Part shown: positions 1 to 11,839 of the stretch, piece after piece
How positions within the stretch are numbered: position 1 is the stretch's first letter
Layout: each line of letters starts with the position of its first letter
Source: Galbula dea
Lineage: Eukaryota; Chordata; Aves; Piciformes; Galbulidae
Assembly (NCBI GenBank): GCA_013399015.1
Contig: VWZX01006715.1
Location: 186,001-250,000, forward strand
DNA: 64,000 bases
Direction of reading: 5' to 3'
The notes under the pieces: model-generated
What the model was told of the DNA's origin: nothing
Database searches by the model: none
Seen by the model: the letters and a program-made list of their open reading frames with translations, nothing else
Program-made: the position numbers and the translations under genes

Positions 1-260
1 CTCAAAACCACATTTCTACCAAGGCCATGCCGCTGCTGTCGATTTTTCACACCAGGCTGTTTGATATTCCAGTGGCAGGTACCAGGAAAAATTTCAATGT
101 GAGCCATTACAAAAGCCCAAGATACAAACAGGAACACACAGGAGAGTTAGTCTGATCTTCTGTAAATCTCCCAATTCTCAAGAAACAGACTAACCTTTAA
201 CAGACTCAAAGGAACACTTAAAGGAAGAAGAGCATATGGAAAGAGAGAAGGCAAACTTAC

Positions 261-356
261 TTTGGAAGCACAAGAAACAAAATGAGCAAGAGCCTTTATA
301 TGAGAACAACTCTTTCAAAAGAGCCAGCAGTTTCAAATGATAGCCTAGCTGCAGAA
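261..356 (-). other. Candidate second exon of the leftward gene (unverified)
   Basis: On the minus strand a pyrimidine-rich acceptor (CTCTGTCCTGTGTTTTACAG) precedes a 96-base segment that ends at the donor AAA|GTAAGT (donor at 260-255). Only one of the three frames is free of stops, and it gives a hydrophobic Leu/Phe/Cys-rich peptide with no recognised motif. It may therefore be 5' UTR. It lies about 1.75 kb beyond the candidate first exon on the same strand, a normal first-intron distance. Pseudo-exons of this quality are common, so this is a weak call. Confidence 0.22.
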
Positions 357-1749
357 CTGTAAAACACAGGACAGAGTAACCAAGCTGGCTAAGAATACAC
401 ATTCAAACTTCCCAGCATAGTACTGGTTTATTTAGTCTCTCCTGACACTACAAATTTATTTCAGCCCTGATTCTAACAGCTGGGAGCAGCTGTACCTACA
501 AGAACCCAATTCCCTCTGTCTTCCCCTTTCATCCTCCTATCCCAGGCACTCTTCCCAGGGAAGAAAAAAAGCTGTTTGGTTGTGGTTTTCAGGTTTTTTT
601 TGGGTTTAGATTTTGCCATATGCCAGTATGTATTTCTGAAGGAAAAGGGGCCATTAACAGTTAAGACACTTTTAAAATTTCAGTGTGTTTTCATAGGATA
701 TTTAACTACATTTAGAAAAAAGTTAATTTCAGTAAATTAAGCAAATGGTCTTCCAGGAGGAGGGAATACACGAGAATGAAAAATGAGGAAACCACCTTCA
801 CAGTAATGTGTCTGTTTATTACTTTCTAAGAACCTCAAGGATGAGAGAGCCCTCTCCACTCCTTCCCTGACATTTATTTCTTAAGTGTTCTCCAGAGAAA
901 AGGCACTGATGCTAAATTTACTAAACTAGCTAACGAGCCCCAGGCACCTCAATAGAGAAATAATCTTCAAGGTCACCAGTTCCTAACCGGTGCGGGGCAC
1001 GTCACTAGCAAGGAATACAGCCACTAGACGGGAGGTCTGGAGCCAAGAGCAAGTAAACTCCACCAGGTTACTGGGGTGGACTCCATGCCAGCTCACAAGC
1101 CTTATGAGAACACAGGAGCAACTACCATGTGAAGGAGACAGGGCTGCAAAGGTGTGAGAAAGAGGAGCTGCAAGAGAAGGAAGGAGGCAGCAGTGGAAGC
1201 AAGCAGCAAGTGGACACCAGTGCCAGCAATACCTGTGCCAGAGATACAAGACCTGGAAACTACCCACTTAAGAAACGAATTTAAGGAAATCTCCCACGGA
1301 TCTGGAGGTTTAAGCAAGCATGTAAGTGAAGTACATAACCCATCTGCTTATGTCAGGTCACCGGAGTGCTACCATTTAAAGCTCAGCAAACGGTGGCAGG
1401 GAAAATGGTGACTTCTACCCCACCACTTGCAGGAGGAGGCACTGGGAGGACACGCTGCGCCTACCCCAGCCCTGCAAAACCTCAAGTGCCTCTCTAGGCA
1501 CTGCACACCCCCCGTGCTGCCTGGAGCCTGTCAACGCAGAGGGCCTGTGAAAAAGGGCAGACTCACTCTCATTAAATTTAGGCGTTATATATAGGCTGTG
1601 CTGTTGAGAAACAGAGTAAAAGCCAACTCGGGGAAGCCTGGCAGGGAGACTAGAATGTAAACTCTATAATGCCCCACCAGCTACGCAAAGCCAGGCTCTG
1701 AAACTGGTTTGAAACAGCATAATCCCACAGCCAGCGTGCGACCTGGACA
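357..1749. other. Non-coding flank or first intron left of the CpG island
   Basis: I see no repeat family and no recognisable coding sequence. Positions 1154-1411 (plus) hold an 85-codon open frame rich in Lys/Arg/Glu/Ser, but opposite-strand frames overlap it and it has no known motif. I treat it as chance. If the leftward gene is real, this is its first intron. Confidence 0.5.
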
Positions 1750-2111
1750 AGCTGCGTGCAGCCTGGGGAATGCAGCGAGGGGTTCCCTGGGGAAAAGAGC
1801 CGGAGAGGGTGTTACACACAGCTTTTTAATTACAAAAACAACACCGCAAACGCGACACGGTTTTCTCTACCCAGCAGCCCTTTAGGGAGAGGGAAGGAGG
1901 TCTGCTGTCAGCGCGGAGCTCGGCGCAGGCCTCTGGGCTGGGCCTGGCAGGGCCCAGCCTTCCCGCGCAGGCCAGGCTGGGCCAGGCCGGCAGGCGCGCG
2001 GGCAGCTCTGAGGGAACGCGCGCTCCCCTCAGGAGCATGGCGCTTGCGGAGGGGGAGCCCGCCCGGCCGCGGCGAATCGCCACCGGGCCTTAGCGAGCGA
2101 CAGTCACTTAC

Positions 2112-2230
2112 TTGTCCAAACTGAAACACTATATTAGCTGCGCAGGGAGCGGGCTATAGAAACCACGCTTTTCCTGACAGGGCAATTTCCTGACCGCCGG
2201 CCGCTGCCGGGAAACCCGCCGCGCTCCCAC
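2112..2230 (-). other. Candidate 5' UTR first exon of a leftward gene
   Basis: On the minus strand the sequence runs through a GC-rich leader to TTTGGACAA followed by GTAAGTGACT, a consensus splice donor at 2111-2106. The segment between the inferred start and this donor has no ATG, so it would be a non-coding first exon with translation beginning further left. The right edge (about 2230) is a guess from promoter spacing. The gene itself cannot be named because its coding exons lie outside the window or are not recognisable here. RNA-seq or a CAGE peak would settle the start. Confidence 0.45.
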
Positions 2231-2294
2231 CCCCACCGCCTCTGCCTCCACCTCCTCGGGCCCGGCCTGGCCGCGCTTGCGCTGCTATCCCCCC

Positions 2295-2306
2295 ATTGGG
2301 GCGGGG
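2295..2306 (-). promoter_or_regulatory. CCAAT box fused to GC (Sp1-type) box
   Basis: The plus strand reads ATTGGGGCGGGG. On the minus strand this is a GC box followed directly by CCAAT. NF-Y and Sp1-type sites like these usually lie about 60-100 bases upstream of a start site. That would place a minus-strand start near 2200-2240, just before the candidate 5' UTR exon. The start position is inferred, not seen. Confidence 0.55.
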
Positions 2307-2430
2307 AAGGGGAGGTGGGAGCGGGCGAACCTCCCCCGCTGGCCTTTGAAGGCTGCGGCGGCCGGTACCGGCATCTGGTTTGCATTTGGGGGCCCGCGTG
2401 TGGAGCTCGCCCCGAGCGCTGTTGAAGGAA

Positions 2431-3267
2431 GGGATCTGCTGTGTGTTAGCTATAGCTGTCAAGCTGCACTGCCCTGGAAAGCCGAGCGTGCACTGTGCCC
2501 TGTCAGGAATTCAACTGATACCAGTCGTTTTGCCTCGGAAAAGGAATCGTATTTCTCCTTTATTGAAAAGCGACTAAAAAAGAAAGAAAGAAAGGGGAGT
2601 GGAGGAGTGGTACTGTTTTTAAAGGGGTTGTCGCTAAATCGTATTTCAGCCCTGTTGCCCCACAAGACTTGCAGAAAGACTGGGGGTTGCAGAAGCAGCT
2701 AGCATTTAAGCACTGCACAGCCAGAGGAACGCTAATAAATACAGGGACTGAGGACATCCCCCACCTTGACCCATAAATATATAGTCAGTTCTTAAAGTAA
2801 ACAGGACTGTGAGCCACGAGTTAGGTTTGCTGCACGAGGTTACTCCATTTGAGACTTTTACCTGAAAAGTTGGAAAATTCCTGACGTGGAGAATAAAACC
2901 TGAGTTTACTTAAGGTTTGCTTGAAGTGGAGGGAGGACAGGGCAGGAGGAGCCCCTCAAATATATCCCTTGAAAAGAGAGAGAACAGGCCAGCAGTGGCT
3001 GTTACACTCCAGCACTGGGTAGGACTAGACCCCACCACGTTCCTCCACGACTCACGCAAGGAGGAGTAGACAGAAACCCTCACATTCCCATCACGTCCTC
3101 CTGAAGAGGCCCCAGGGAGCCACCAGGGATTTTTCCCGTTATTCCCCAGATATTCTACAGCAGGAAATCTTATAGCAAAAAAGCTCTCTTGCAACATTTG
3201 CAGAGTGTTCCCACTCCAGCCCTGGCAGAAATACTGCAGGAACAACCTTGCTCAGGGAAAGATGACT
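2431..3267. other. Non-coding sequence right of the CpG island
   Basis: CpG density falls to background by about 2450. I searched the plus strand for a first-exon donor that would support bidirectional transcription and saw none of good quality. No repeat family was recognised. Confidence 0.5.
2576..2594. repeat. (AAAG)n-like short repeat
   Basis: An A-rich run with three to four AAAG-type units just downstream of the CpG island. It is a simple sequence with no further function visible. Confidence 0.6.
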
Positions 3268-3368
3268 GTTGTCTCGTGGTTAGAGCACAGGGTTCGTGGT
3301 CAGGAGCTGTGGGTTCTCATTCCAGCTTTGCCACTGAATCATTTTGAGAGCTTCGCTAGTCACTTTGT
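3268..3368 (+). repeat. MIR-like tRNA-derived SINE relic
   Basis: The sequence has a tRNA-like head. A box A-like TGGTTAGAGCA lies at 3277-3287 and a box B-like GGTTCTCATTCC at 3312-3323, about 25 bases apart. They are followed by the MIR-type CCAGCTTTGCCACTGA core and a degenerate CTAGTCACTTTG tail. A real tRNA gene is excluded because no acceptor stem or anticodon arm can be drawn. MIR-type CORE-SINEs are old in amniotes and survive as fragments like this in birds. Confidence 0.6.
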
Positions 3369-6300
3369 ATTAGAACTAGTTAGTAATTTTCCGTTGGAAT
3401 GATTTTCTGATGGAAAACACTACTTCTACAAAACTGAAATCTTAGGGGTGAAGATGGACTTTCTGTTGGGAATACTGTGCATCTAGGCAGGGTAGGAAAG
3501 GACATTAGACTCCAACTGAAGTATCTGGAGCTTTCTTGCTTTAGTCCAAATGTTTTGCTTTGACTAGATAGAGTTGTTTTCAAAAAAGCACCCCCCTCCG
3601 ACTGTAACTCCAAGTCAGCTTATTGCACGGTGGGAGCGTGTGCTCTCACGCTCTGCTCCCCGGGAGGTCCTCACTGCCTGCCATGGGATGCACATTCTCT
3701 CTTCTGAGACATGTACATCCCGATCTGAGTCAGGCTGATCCAGGCTCGCGGGCACCTGGCCCATGGGAACAAATAGTAGCGTACGGCTAACACTCTGACC
3801 AAAGAAGTGCAGCATGGAGAGAAAGCACAGAGTTCAGAGACACAAACAAGCTGCTTCACGTTAGTTCAGTGACCCAAAACAAAGTACTGTGACTGTGGGT
3901 ATACCAAAACGTTTTGTTCAGCTGGAAAGCAGTAAAATGAAGCCCGGAGAAAAGGACCTGTGTGCTTCTACTCTGACAATCAAATCCAATAAACCCCTCT
4001 GTACAGATACTGAGCTTCGGTTTACAGCTCTTGTTCATCACCCTCCCAACTATCTCCCTTCTTTGCTGTTTTCTTCCTCTGTGCATTAAAACCAAATTTC
4101 ATTATTTCTGTCCTCCATATATTCACAAATTGCTGACACTTTACTTGTTCTCCTCCCACAGCATATCTGTAGACACCATTTAAATCCCTTCTTTTGTTTT
4201 GCCAAGTTAAACATTACCTTTTCTTTCAAAAGTGCAATTTTGGCTTATCTAATTAGCTTTCTCTGCACTTGGTTCAATCAGAATTTATCTATTCTGAACA
4301 TGAGTGACCACAGCCCAATGTAGTTCGTAATGTGCAAAATCATGTCTTGCTAGAGGCTTGTACAGTGGCAATAATAATTCCCTATGCACCTTTTTAGTTA
4401 CAGACAGGGATCATTTTTGCCATTTTTACACTTATTTTCACATCAGTGCCTTGATTTATCCAAGTCTTTTTGCTCCAATAAATAGCAAAAAAAAAAAAAA
4501 GTACTTTTCTGTCTGTAAGTAGAGACAAATGGATTAACTTTTCCTCAATACATTTTTCCATCTCATTACACTTCTCTAGCACTCACATGGTTTATTTCCA
4601 AGGGAGTGACAAATGAAGACATTTTCAAGAACAGTTATAAGATCTTCAGCCTCCAAAATCAAAGTCCTGACAATGCTTTTTTTAAGATGAAAGAATCAAA
4701 GTTTAGATTATCAGATATTCCCAAGACCACTTGAGGCTTAATTCATTACTCCTTTGAAATATACTGAAAGCTGAGGGTTAAGAGGTGTTATATTAGTGCA
4801 GAATAATGATGATGAATTTGTGCTTTGTATCAAATGCAGGAAGAGTACCTATGTGTGCAGTGAATCCTCTGTAATTTCAAAATCTTTCTGTAAGCTCTAA
4901 AATATCTTGTAAGCTTATGTACATTCATTGGAACACAAGAGAGCTTTTTCCTGCTTAGAGTGTGGATGTTGCAGTTTTGCTTCAGGTATTACTGCTTCAA
5001 ATAACCTCCCTCTTTTTCCAAGATTCTGGACAGAGTTACTTAAAATACACCCTTTTGCCTTTTCCTTACAGAGTAACTAATGAAAATTCCATTTTAAATG
5101 TGCTTTCTGTGAGACAGGAACCTTATTTTTTTTTCATGATTAACAAAAGCCTGTATTTCAAGCTGTAGGGATACAGCTTCAGGTAGTGTAAATCAGCATT
5201 GCTCTGAGCTGGCCTGCAGTCCTCTCAACCAGCACTGCAAAACAATTTAGTGGTTGTAGATGACAGTTGGCATCTTTGAAATATTCTCTTTTGCAGAACT
5301 AGACTAGATGTGACACTTGCTGGAGAAGAAATATTGCATAAATCTGTCTAAGAAGACTCACTTAATCATATTACTTCACTAGCAGTGGTAACCTTTGAAG
5401 GCCAAAGTCCAGACAGGTTGAGAAATGGAACATGAGTACATAAAGGTGACAATTCCATTAACTGCAATCAAAGAGAGAGGTGAATGCTAAGATAAAGACA
5501 AATGACTTGTTCTATAAAGAAAAGAAAAATAAGTGTGGGAAGGGGAAAGAAACAGAATGAACATTCTCCAGCCTTGTCAAGGAAATAAAGATCCAGTGCT
5601 GCTCCATTGAGACCAACACAATAATGTCTCTTGGCCTCCCTGGATGCAAGCTGTGGCCCAGCAGCATCCCTGGTGAATGTCAGTGTGAGCTGTCAGTTTC
5701 AGAGTGCACACTTACACCTAAATGACACAGCCCAGCACACAACTGTGTGCAGAATGTCTTCCTGAACTGCCTACCATAGCCATGCTGGAAATGCAAATAC
5801 TGAGCCTAGCTCTGCACTCAACAGGGCATTTTGCAAAAATAAGTCAGTGGAAAAATTGTTGGCATTTCTGAATCCAGTGATTCAGGATTCTCAAATATAC
5901 CAGACAAGGTCTTTCAGTCCAACAGACTGCACTTCAACCCCAGAGGCTCAACAGAAATGGCTTTGGGGCTTTCTTTTGGGCCCCAAATCAGAAAGTGTGG
6001 GTACATGTTGATAACTGAAACTACCACCACAGGGAAAAAAAAAAAGAAAGTTTCTTATGAAGGTTCAGTGCCAAACTTCAGCAATGATTAAAAAGAGACT
6101 GTTGGGAATTAAGCTCATCCATTATCCTTCAGAGAGGCCAAGGATGGTGTAAGTAGCCTCTCTAAGACAACTTCACATTACCTAAGTCTTTTCAGAGGAG
6201 GTGGAAGCTTAGAGCCCAGCCACTGAGCTGCTTTGCAACACTGGAAGTAAACCCATGAAGTGGTCTAATCTATTGCCTCTCAAACCTTTCTAAAAGTAAG

Positions 6301-8640
6301 ATAAAGAGAAAACAAATACTATAAAATCTATCCATACAAACAATCTCCTTTTGCAATTTTCCCACTTCTGTGTGTGGCATTTCTGAGAATTTTGACACAG
6401 AAAAACTCATCTAAACCCAATCCATCTACCAAAACAAAACAAGCAAGTGAGCAAATTGTTTTACTTACAGAAGCCAAAAGGGATTTTTGAGCATTCAGAA
6501 ATCCTGCTTACTTGGGTATTGATTAGCATAACAAGGGAAGAAAAGATTTGTAAAGGGTCACATAGCACATGCTTGCTTCATACAGGCACCTGGGGGGAGT
6601 TTTCAGTCTCATTTTTAAGAAGTACAGCACTGGTGTAGGAAGTAGAAGCTGGGGAATAATCTGGATGAAATGCTTTACTGAGTCATTAGACTAGGACTAT
6701 CCATTCAAACAGGGAAATAGGGAAGTAAAATATAACTGAATGCTATGCAATGACAAGAAGGGATTTTTGAGTGTACAATAGGAAAAAAAGGAAATTTCCT
6801 TTGGGGAACTTTTTCTGTTTTAAACAGAGATATTAAGTTACTCTTAGATACCAGAGCAGCCAAAAAGGGAAATCCCTGGTTTAGACAGCTCTAAATGTAG
6901 CTAGAAAAATAAATCAGATTTTGTCAATCTGTGACCCATTTCCTTACCTTTTGGGTATTTTACCTTTTAATACAGAAGTCAGAAGCTGATACAAACAAGC
7001 ATACAGTATTTCAGGCTCCACCAAAATTCCAGTGTCTTACCCAGAGCCTGTTCCTGCCTGCCCCCTTGGCTGGATACCAATATCCTTTATTCTCAGGAGA
7101 GCCAGCCTTCCAAAAAAGTCACTTGGCACTTGAGGCAGGGCTGCTCTGTTTTCCTAACGTTCATGGCAGGCAGGATGTTTTCTGACTCTGGTACCCAACA
7201 GTTGAGCATTCCAGACAGCATGGGGATTTTTCTTTTGAAACCACACTGCCAATGCCATAAGAATAAGGGAAGGTCTGTGGCACCATGTGATCCTAGTGGG
7301 AAATGGGATGACTTTGTTGCCATACAATCATACACAAAGGGAAAATGTGCCTGAGTCTTGCCACCTTTATAAACTCTCCTTCTGTGGCGTGAATGCTGAA
7401 AAAATGCTGGCTCAAAGTCTTGTTTTAATCAACTGGCTCCCCTCTGGGAAGACTGCCAGATCCCCACAGACTAGGTTAAGGAGAAGACCCTTCCCCAAAT
7501 GCTTGGCCAGAGAAAAGCCCATTGCTGCAGTGTAGCAGAGAGGGTTCTCAAAAGCCTTTGTTCATGTTGTTGCTGTGCCCATCCATGTTGCCAGCACGTG
7601 ACAATGTTCTCTTTGCTTTCCAGAAGACATCCAGTCTGTGAACACACAGTACCCTGCCACTTTTGCATATCCCCTTACACTCTTAAATATTAGAAATATG
7701 ACTTCAACATCAACATCTATATTCAAGTAATTCCTGGAATCACTGAAATCAAGGCCAACTACAGCTGTGCAGCCTTTGCAGGGTGGAACAAAAACTACAT
7801 AGGAGAGGGCAGGCAGGTTACAACTCCCAGACAGGACTGGACTCCCTCTGGGAGGCAGATTTGCCAGGGACATCTTCCACAACAGGTCTATGCCAAAATC
7901 CAGATGTGCAAAATCATGAAATCACAATCTGTTGAGCTGGAAACAAATTTCACAAGCCAAGCTGTGAGCTCCTTAAATTTCACAATACCTTATATCTCAT
8001 GAAAAATCACTACCAGAGGTTAAATATTTCCCTGCAACTTCCTTGCAAGACTTTTTCCATAGAGTATGACCAGCTTACACAAAGTAGTTTATTGCAGTGG
8101 TGATACAACATACAGGGGAGCCAAAACCCAGTCAGCATGGAGAAGGGCTGAAGAAGGCTCAACCACACTTCAAGCAGCATGTTCTATTGCTGTCTCTGGG
8201 ACCTTCTACAGAAAACAGATCCTGGTTTGCCCTTTGAATTCAGAAACTAGTGAACAGTCATAGGAGGCAAAGTACCATCAGAATCTGCTAATTCATAAAA
8301 AAGATACTCTAAGGGTAAGATAATTCACTGGAATCTGGACAACATGAAGCCTTTTCCCTAAACTCACTGCAAAATATACAAATGATTTTCTAAAGCCAGC
8401 ACTGTAATCTTCTAGAATCTTAAATTCAACAGGGACTTATTCAAGTACATAAAAATAAGTTTGTAAGATCATTTAGCCACCTGCAAACCATACACAAATA
8501 ATTCAAACAGCACTAAAACCAGGAATAAAATCACCATATATGTAGCTAGTTCCTATAGCAGTTAGATTTTCATGCTCTGTATATAATCCAAAACAAATTG
8601 TCTGCTTATAATTAAAATATGATAGTGTTTCCAAAAGTCT
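3369..8640. other. Non-coding single-copy region
   Basis: AT-rich intergenic or intronic DNA. Around 4200-4330 there is an AT-rich block (TCTAATTAGCTTTC) of conserved-element appearance. Around 5180-5220 the phrase GTGTAAATCAGCATTGCTC resembles an ancient amniote DNA-transposon relic. A pyrimidine-tract acceptor near 5070 leads into a 37-base stop-free segment, which is too short to call. No gene was recognised. Confidence 0.45.
4487..4500. repeat. Poly(A) run preceded by AATAAA
   Basis: Fourteen adenines follow CCAATAAATAGC. The AATAAA a few bases before the run looks like a retroposed tail, but the upstream sequence shows no recognisable gene or SINE body and no target-site duplication that I can see. 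Confidence 0.5.
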
Positions 8641-8649
8641 TGCCTCTAG

Positions 8650-8770
8650 GGAGCTAATGTTATACCCCAGGGCAGATTCAGCCCTGGTGCAGTATTTCTG
8701 ATTTTCATGGAATTACACCAGTAAAGAATTTTGCCTAACATCTTACCCACACTGATGCAATTCAACTTTG
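8650..8770. repeat. Ancient DNA-transposon-like relic
   Basis: The segment contains GATTCAGCCCTGGTGCAG and TGGAATTACACCAGTAAAG, phrases that I associate with an old non-autonomous hAT-type element scattered in turtles, crocodilians and birds (the 'expected spelling' has TTGACTTCAATGGAGTTACACC). The match is from memory of the repeat style, not a database search, and the ends are not visible. Confidence 0.3.
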
Positions 8771-8964
8771 AAGGGACAGTTATGGGGTTTCCTCCTAACT
8801 CTGGCCAAGTTTCTGGAACAAGGAAAGTCTGTAAAAGAAACCGTTGGAGGATGTTTTAGTCTGGCATTTAGGAATATTCACGTATTACAAAATGTCACAG
8901 GATTTATTCTGTACCTCTTACACATTAGAATTTCTTGCTTTTCTTATTTTTCCTTTCCTTGCAG

Positions 8965-9037
8965 ATACACTGCCAGAAGGAAGTCAGAGCAAAACAGGAG
9001 AAACCCCAAAGAAATGCAATGAAACCATCAGACAGCT
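8965..9037 (+). other. Candidate internal exon (73 bases, unverified)
   Basis: A long uninterrupted pyrimidine tract (TTCTTATTTTTCCTTTCCTTGCAG) gives one of the strongest acceptors in the window. After 73 bases it meets the donor AGCT|GTGAGTAG. Two frames are open. One reads TLPEGSQSKTGETPKKCNET and the other IHCQKEVRAKQEKPQRNAMK. Both are polar and Lys/Glu/Gln-rich, unlike the hydrophobic translations of most nearby chance ORFs. No family is recognised. The partner exons are unknown, and it could belong to a lncRNA. Confidence 0.28.
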
Positions 9038-11830
9038 GTGAGTAGAAAGACATTTGTGGATCCAGTTAATTCTGCTTCATCTTTCTTATATAAATCCATT
9101 TTCCAAACTTAACATACTGCCTAAGCTTGTAATGTATGATAAACAGAATGTCTGCACTGCTCAGGACTCTAGAGAAAAATGTAAGATATTAGTTCTCCAA
9201 TGTTTTAGGTAACTTTAAATATTTTGGGCATGATTGACCTCACATGGTGCTTTGGATTTATGCTTTGCCTGAGAGAGGGAAATCAGAATATACACACTGA
9301 TGCTGTCACTGATGTTGAAAACTTCTGACTTCTGTGCAGAAGCAGAGAAAAAGAGCTGTAAGACTTCCCTCCTCCTGGAGCTAACCTGGTCTTTCCTAAA
9401 GTCATGCAGCTTCATAGGTCATGGCCCAGAAAACAGGAGTCTCCCCAGCTCTTCCTGCCAGTGCTCCCCGTACTGGGCAGCGTGACAGGAAGGTGGGTTG
9501 CAAGCAGTGGAAACGTGACGCTGTCAGAGGTCTGGGGGAGATTATTCCACTCCCTCTGCAGATGTCTGAGCTGCCCAAACAGCATGAAACAGATGCCTAG
9601 GTTCTTCAGGCTTCCTGGGAAAATCAACACTGTTTCAAAACCCTACCAGGACCAAAACTATGGAAAGATTTATCAAGCTTGGGTCAAGAGGGAAGAAGGA
9701 TGCAACAGCTTTTGGCAGCACTGAACTGGTAAATGATGTATGCAACGTTGAGCTCTCTTGCAAGTCAGAATATTCAGTGCATCACATCAACAACCCCTTT
9801 AGACTATTGTCATGATGTTAGAAAGAACATGGGAAAAGAGAGAACAGTCAAAGGTACATTTTAAATTTCCTACTTGCATTCTTACACTAACCTGACAATC
9901 ACAAAGCCTTAGTATAAACCAAATGGAGCAAATGCTATCAGTAAATGAAAACATATCTAGAAATATATGCAAGGCAGAAGACAGCTGCAGTTCAGTTTCT
10001 TCCAGTGTTAAGCACAAGCAGCAGAACAAAACTGCTTTAAGTATTCTTTAAAACCACATTCTGGTTGCTAACCTTTGGATTTTACAGTTTGTTTTTCTGA
10101 AGCAATGATAAAACAATCACAGCTTTAATCAGCTCTTTGAATCATTGACCAGCTTGAAAAACTGAAAGTGAAATAAAAAGCAAGACACAACAAACCCCAG
10201 AAACACTGTAGATTTTTGCCATGTCTGTCAGCTGAGAAATATTGTCATAGAGTAAGATAAAAAACTGAAGAAGGAAATAAATGGTAACTGCACCCTTACT
10301 TCAGGCTATTTTATGTCTGACTGTTCCAAAAGAAGGAGGGCTATGAGACTGGGCAAGTAACTCCACCCTCTCCAAGAACTGCTGGGACTGTTGTTTATGA
10401 GTGTGATCTAAATCTACAGCATGTTGTCATTGTGGGAATACCATGGGATGTTTTAACTGACACCTTGTCTCCATCATCTGAATGGACACTGAAAAGTCAC
10501 CATCTTGGGAGACACAGGACAGGAAATTTAGGATGGCAGATAATTATCCCATGGGCTGCAAACATTTCCCTTGGTGGAATCCTGGCTGGTCATGTTTTTG
10601 CTACATTAACTTATTCTCAACCAAAGGAGAATTAGTGTCATTGTGGTGAGAGTTGTCTTTGTTAGATTGTTCTCTTACATCACATATACTCCTATTAAAG
10701 GGAACCACTGCAGAGGTTTTTGGTCTTTTAATCATAGCCTTTCCAAGATAATCTGTATTTTAGCAGTAGCTCATGATGTTATCTTCATTTGTAGCCTCTT
10801 GCCATATTTATTCCATAGAACTTATGCACAAAGCCTATGACCACAGAGACTTACTGACTGCAGCTCCTCCCAGCTCAGCTTCCAGCAATACATCCCAGCC
10901 ACTTGCAGCTTGTTCAGCATGCAAAAGCCCACACTGGTACTCTGGGTTGAGTAACCACGTTCTTATTACACCCACTCAATGTCCTTAATGTTGGGTAACA
11001 GGCAAGCAGGGAATGATACAAGCTATCACTTTTGGTTTCTACAGTCCTGATGCTGTTCTAGGGGGTATCTGCTCTTCCCACTTTGTGTTTCAGGCAGGAA
11101 GATGGATGTACCCTAGTGAAAGTGAGTCATTTCTCTGAACTTAGGCCAAACTTTGAAGCAAATCTGGGCCAGTTTACCGCCTCAGGAGGAAACCTGGTTT
11201 TTGCATGAATTGGATGTGAAAATAAGCAGAGCCTGACTGACATCTTCTCTGCATTCCAAGTGTGAGGGCAAAACCCAGTGGGCACGAGCCTCAGGCATGA
11301 CAAAAATGAGGAGGGGAAAATGAGGCTTTCTGTCTCCCCTCCAAAAGCCAGAGAGACACATGTTCCTCAGAGCTTCGTGTAAATTGTTAATCATTTATAC
11401 ACTAATTAAGTGATGTTTATAGAATGTCTTACACATGTAAATCTCTGTAAACACACTTACATTTTTCCTGCAGTCTCCAATTAAATGAACTTCCATTTTA
11501 GAGCGAAACAATTCCATCCCAACTTGTTACACCAGTTCTTTAGCCAGGCAGCTTTTTAGCTAATGGTCCCAGCTCAAACAGCCCTATTGTACTCCAATAC
11601 TATTGTATTTCTCTATGGCAATTTCTGTGCTGGGTTGTAGTCGTTTTAATTCCATCACAGATCACATTCCCTTTAATGATAATTTGATTTTGCATTGCAA
11701 GACCCAGATGTACATTAGGAGGTCACAACCTTTCCATTTATCTCTTAAAGTAACTATTTTTTCCCCAAGTTCCATCAGGTTAAAACAGTTAGCAATTTTT
11801 CTCCTTGAAGTGTCCCTTCAGCTTGGCCAA
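9038..11830. other. Non-coding single-copy region
   Basis: No repeats or recognisable exons. The short open frames here, for example the 106-codon frame at 9404-9724 (plus), lack motifs and overlap opposite-strand frames. Near 11380-11500 there is an AT-rich stretch with CTAATTAAGTG, possibly regulatory. Confidence 0.45.
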
Positions 11831-11839
11831 GATATATAA

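Larger units (their letters stand above)
1750..2430. promoter_or_regulatory. CpG island promoter
   Basis: This is the only long GC- and CpG-rich block in the window. CpG dinucleotides are dense from about 1840 to 2410, while the flanks have very few. Islands of this kind mark housekeeping or developmental gene promoters in birds. The core carries a GC box next to a CCAAT box and a splice donor on the minus strand, so the main transcript probably runs leftward. Bidirectional initiation is possible, but the first few hundred plus-strand bases to the right show no comparable GTRAGT donor. Open frames inside the island on both strands are Gly/Pro/Arg/Ala-rich, which is typical of translating GC-rich DNA, and I do not regard them as genes. 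Confidence 0.85.

Noticed and set aside
1..107. Minus-strand frame starting MAHIEIFPGTCHWNIK and open to the window edge
   Set aside because: Only about 35 codons are visible, no good acceptor precedes the ATG and no family is recognised. It could be real but is not supportable.
2038..2094. Short plus-strand ORF in a good Kozak context (MALAEGEPARPRRIATGP)
   Set aside because: It stops after 18 codons with no splice donor before the stop, and it is antisense to the better-supported leftward transcript.
2154..2462. 102-codon minus-strand open frame in the CpG island
   Set aside because: The Gly/Ala/Arg/Pro-rich composition is what GC-rich island DNA gives by chance, the start lies upstream of the inferred promoter boxes, and no motif is present.
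3271..3345. Possible functional tRNA gene
   Set aside because: A and B boxes are present, but no cloverleaf with acceptor and anticodon stems can be formed. It fits a SINE relic.
5071..5107. 37-base segment with a strong acceptor and a GTGAGA donor
   Set aside because: Too short, with no compatible neighbour. It probably arose by chance.
8723..8820. Minus-strand segment with a fair acceptor and a GTAAGA donor
   Set aside because: It overlaps the probable ancient transposon relic, and the donor lies in the repeat body.
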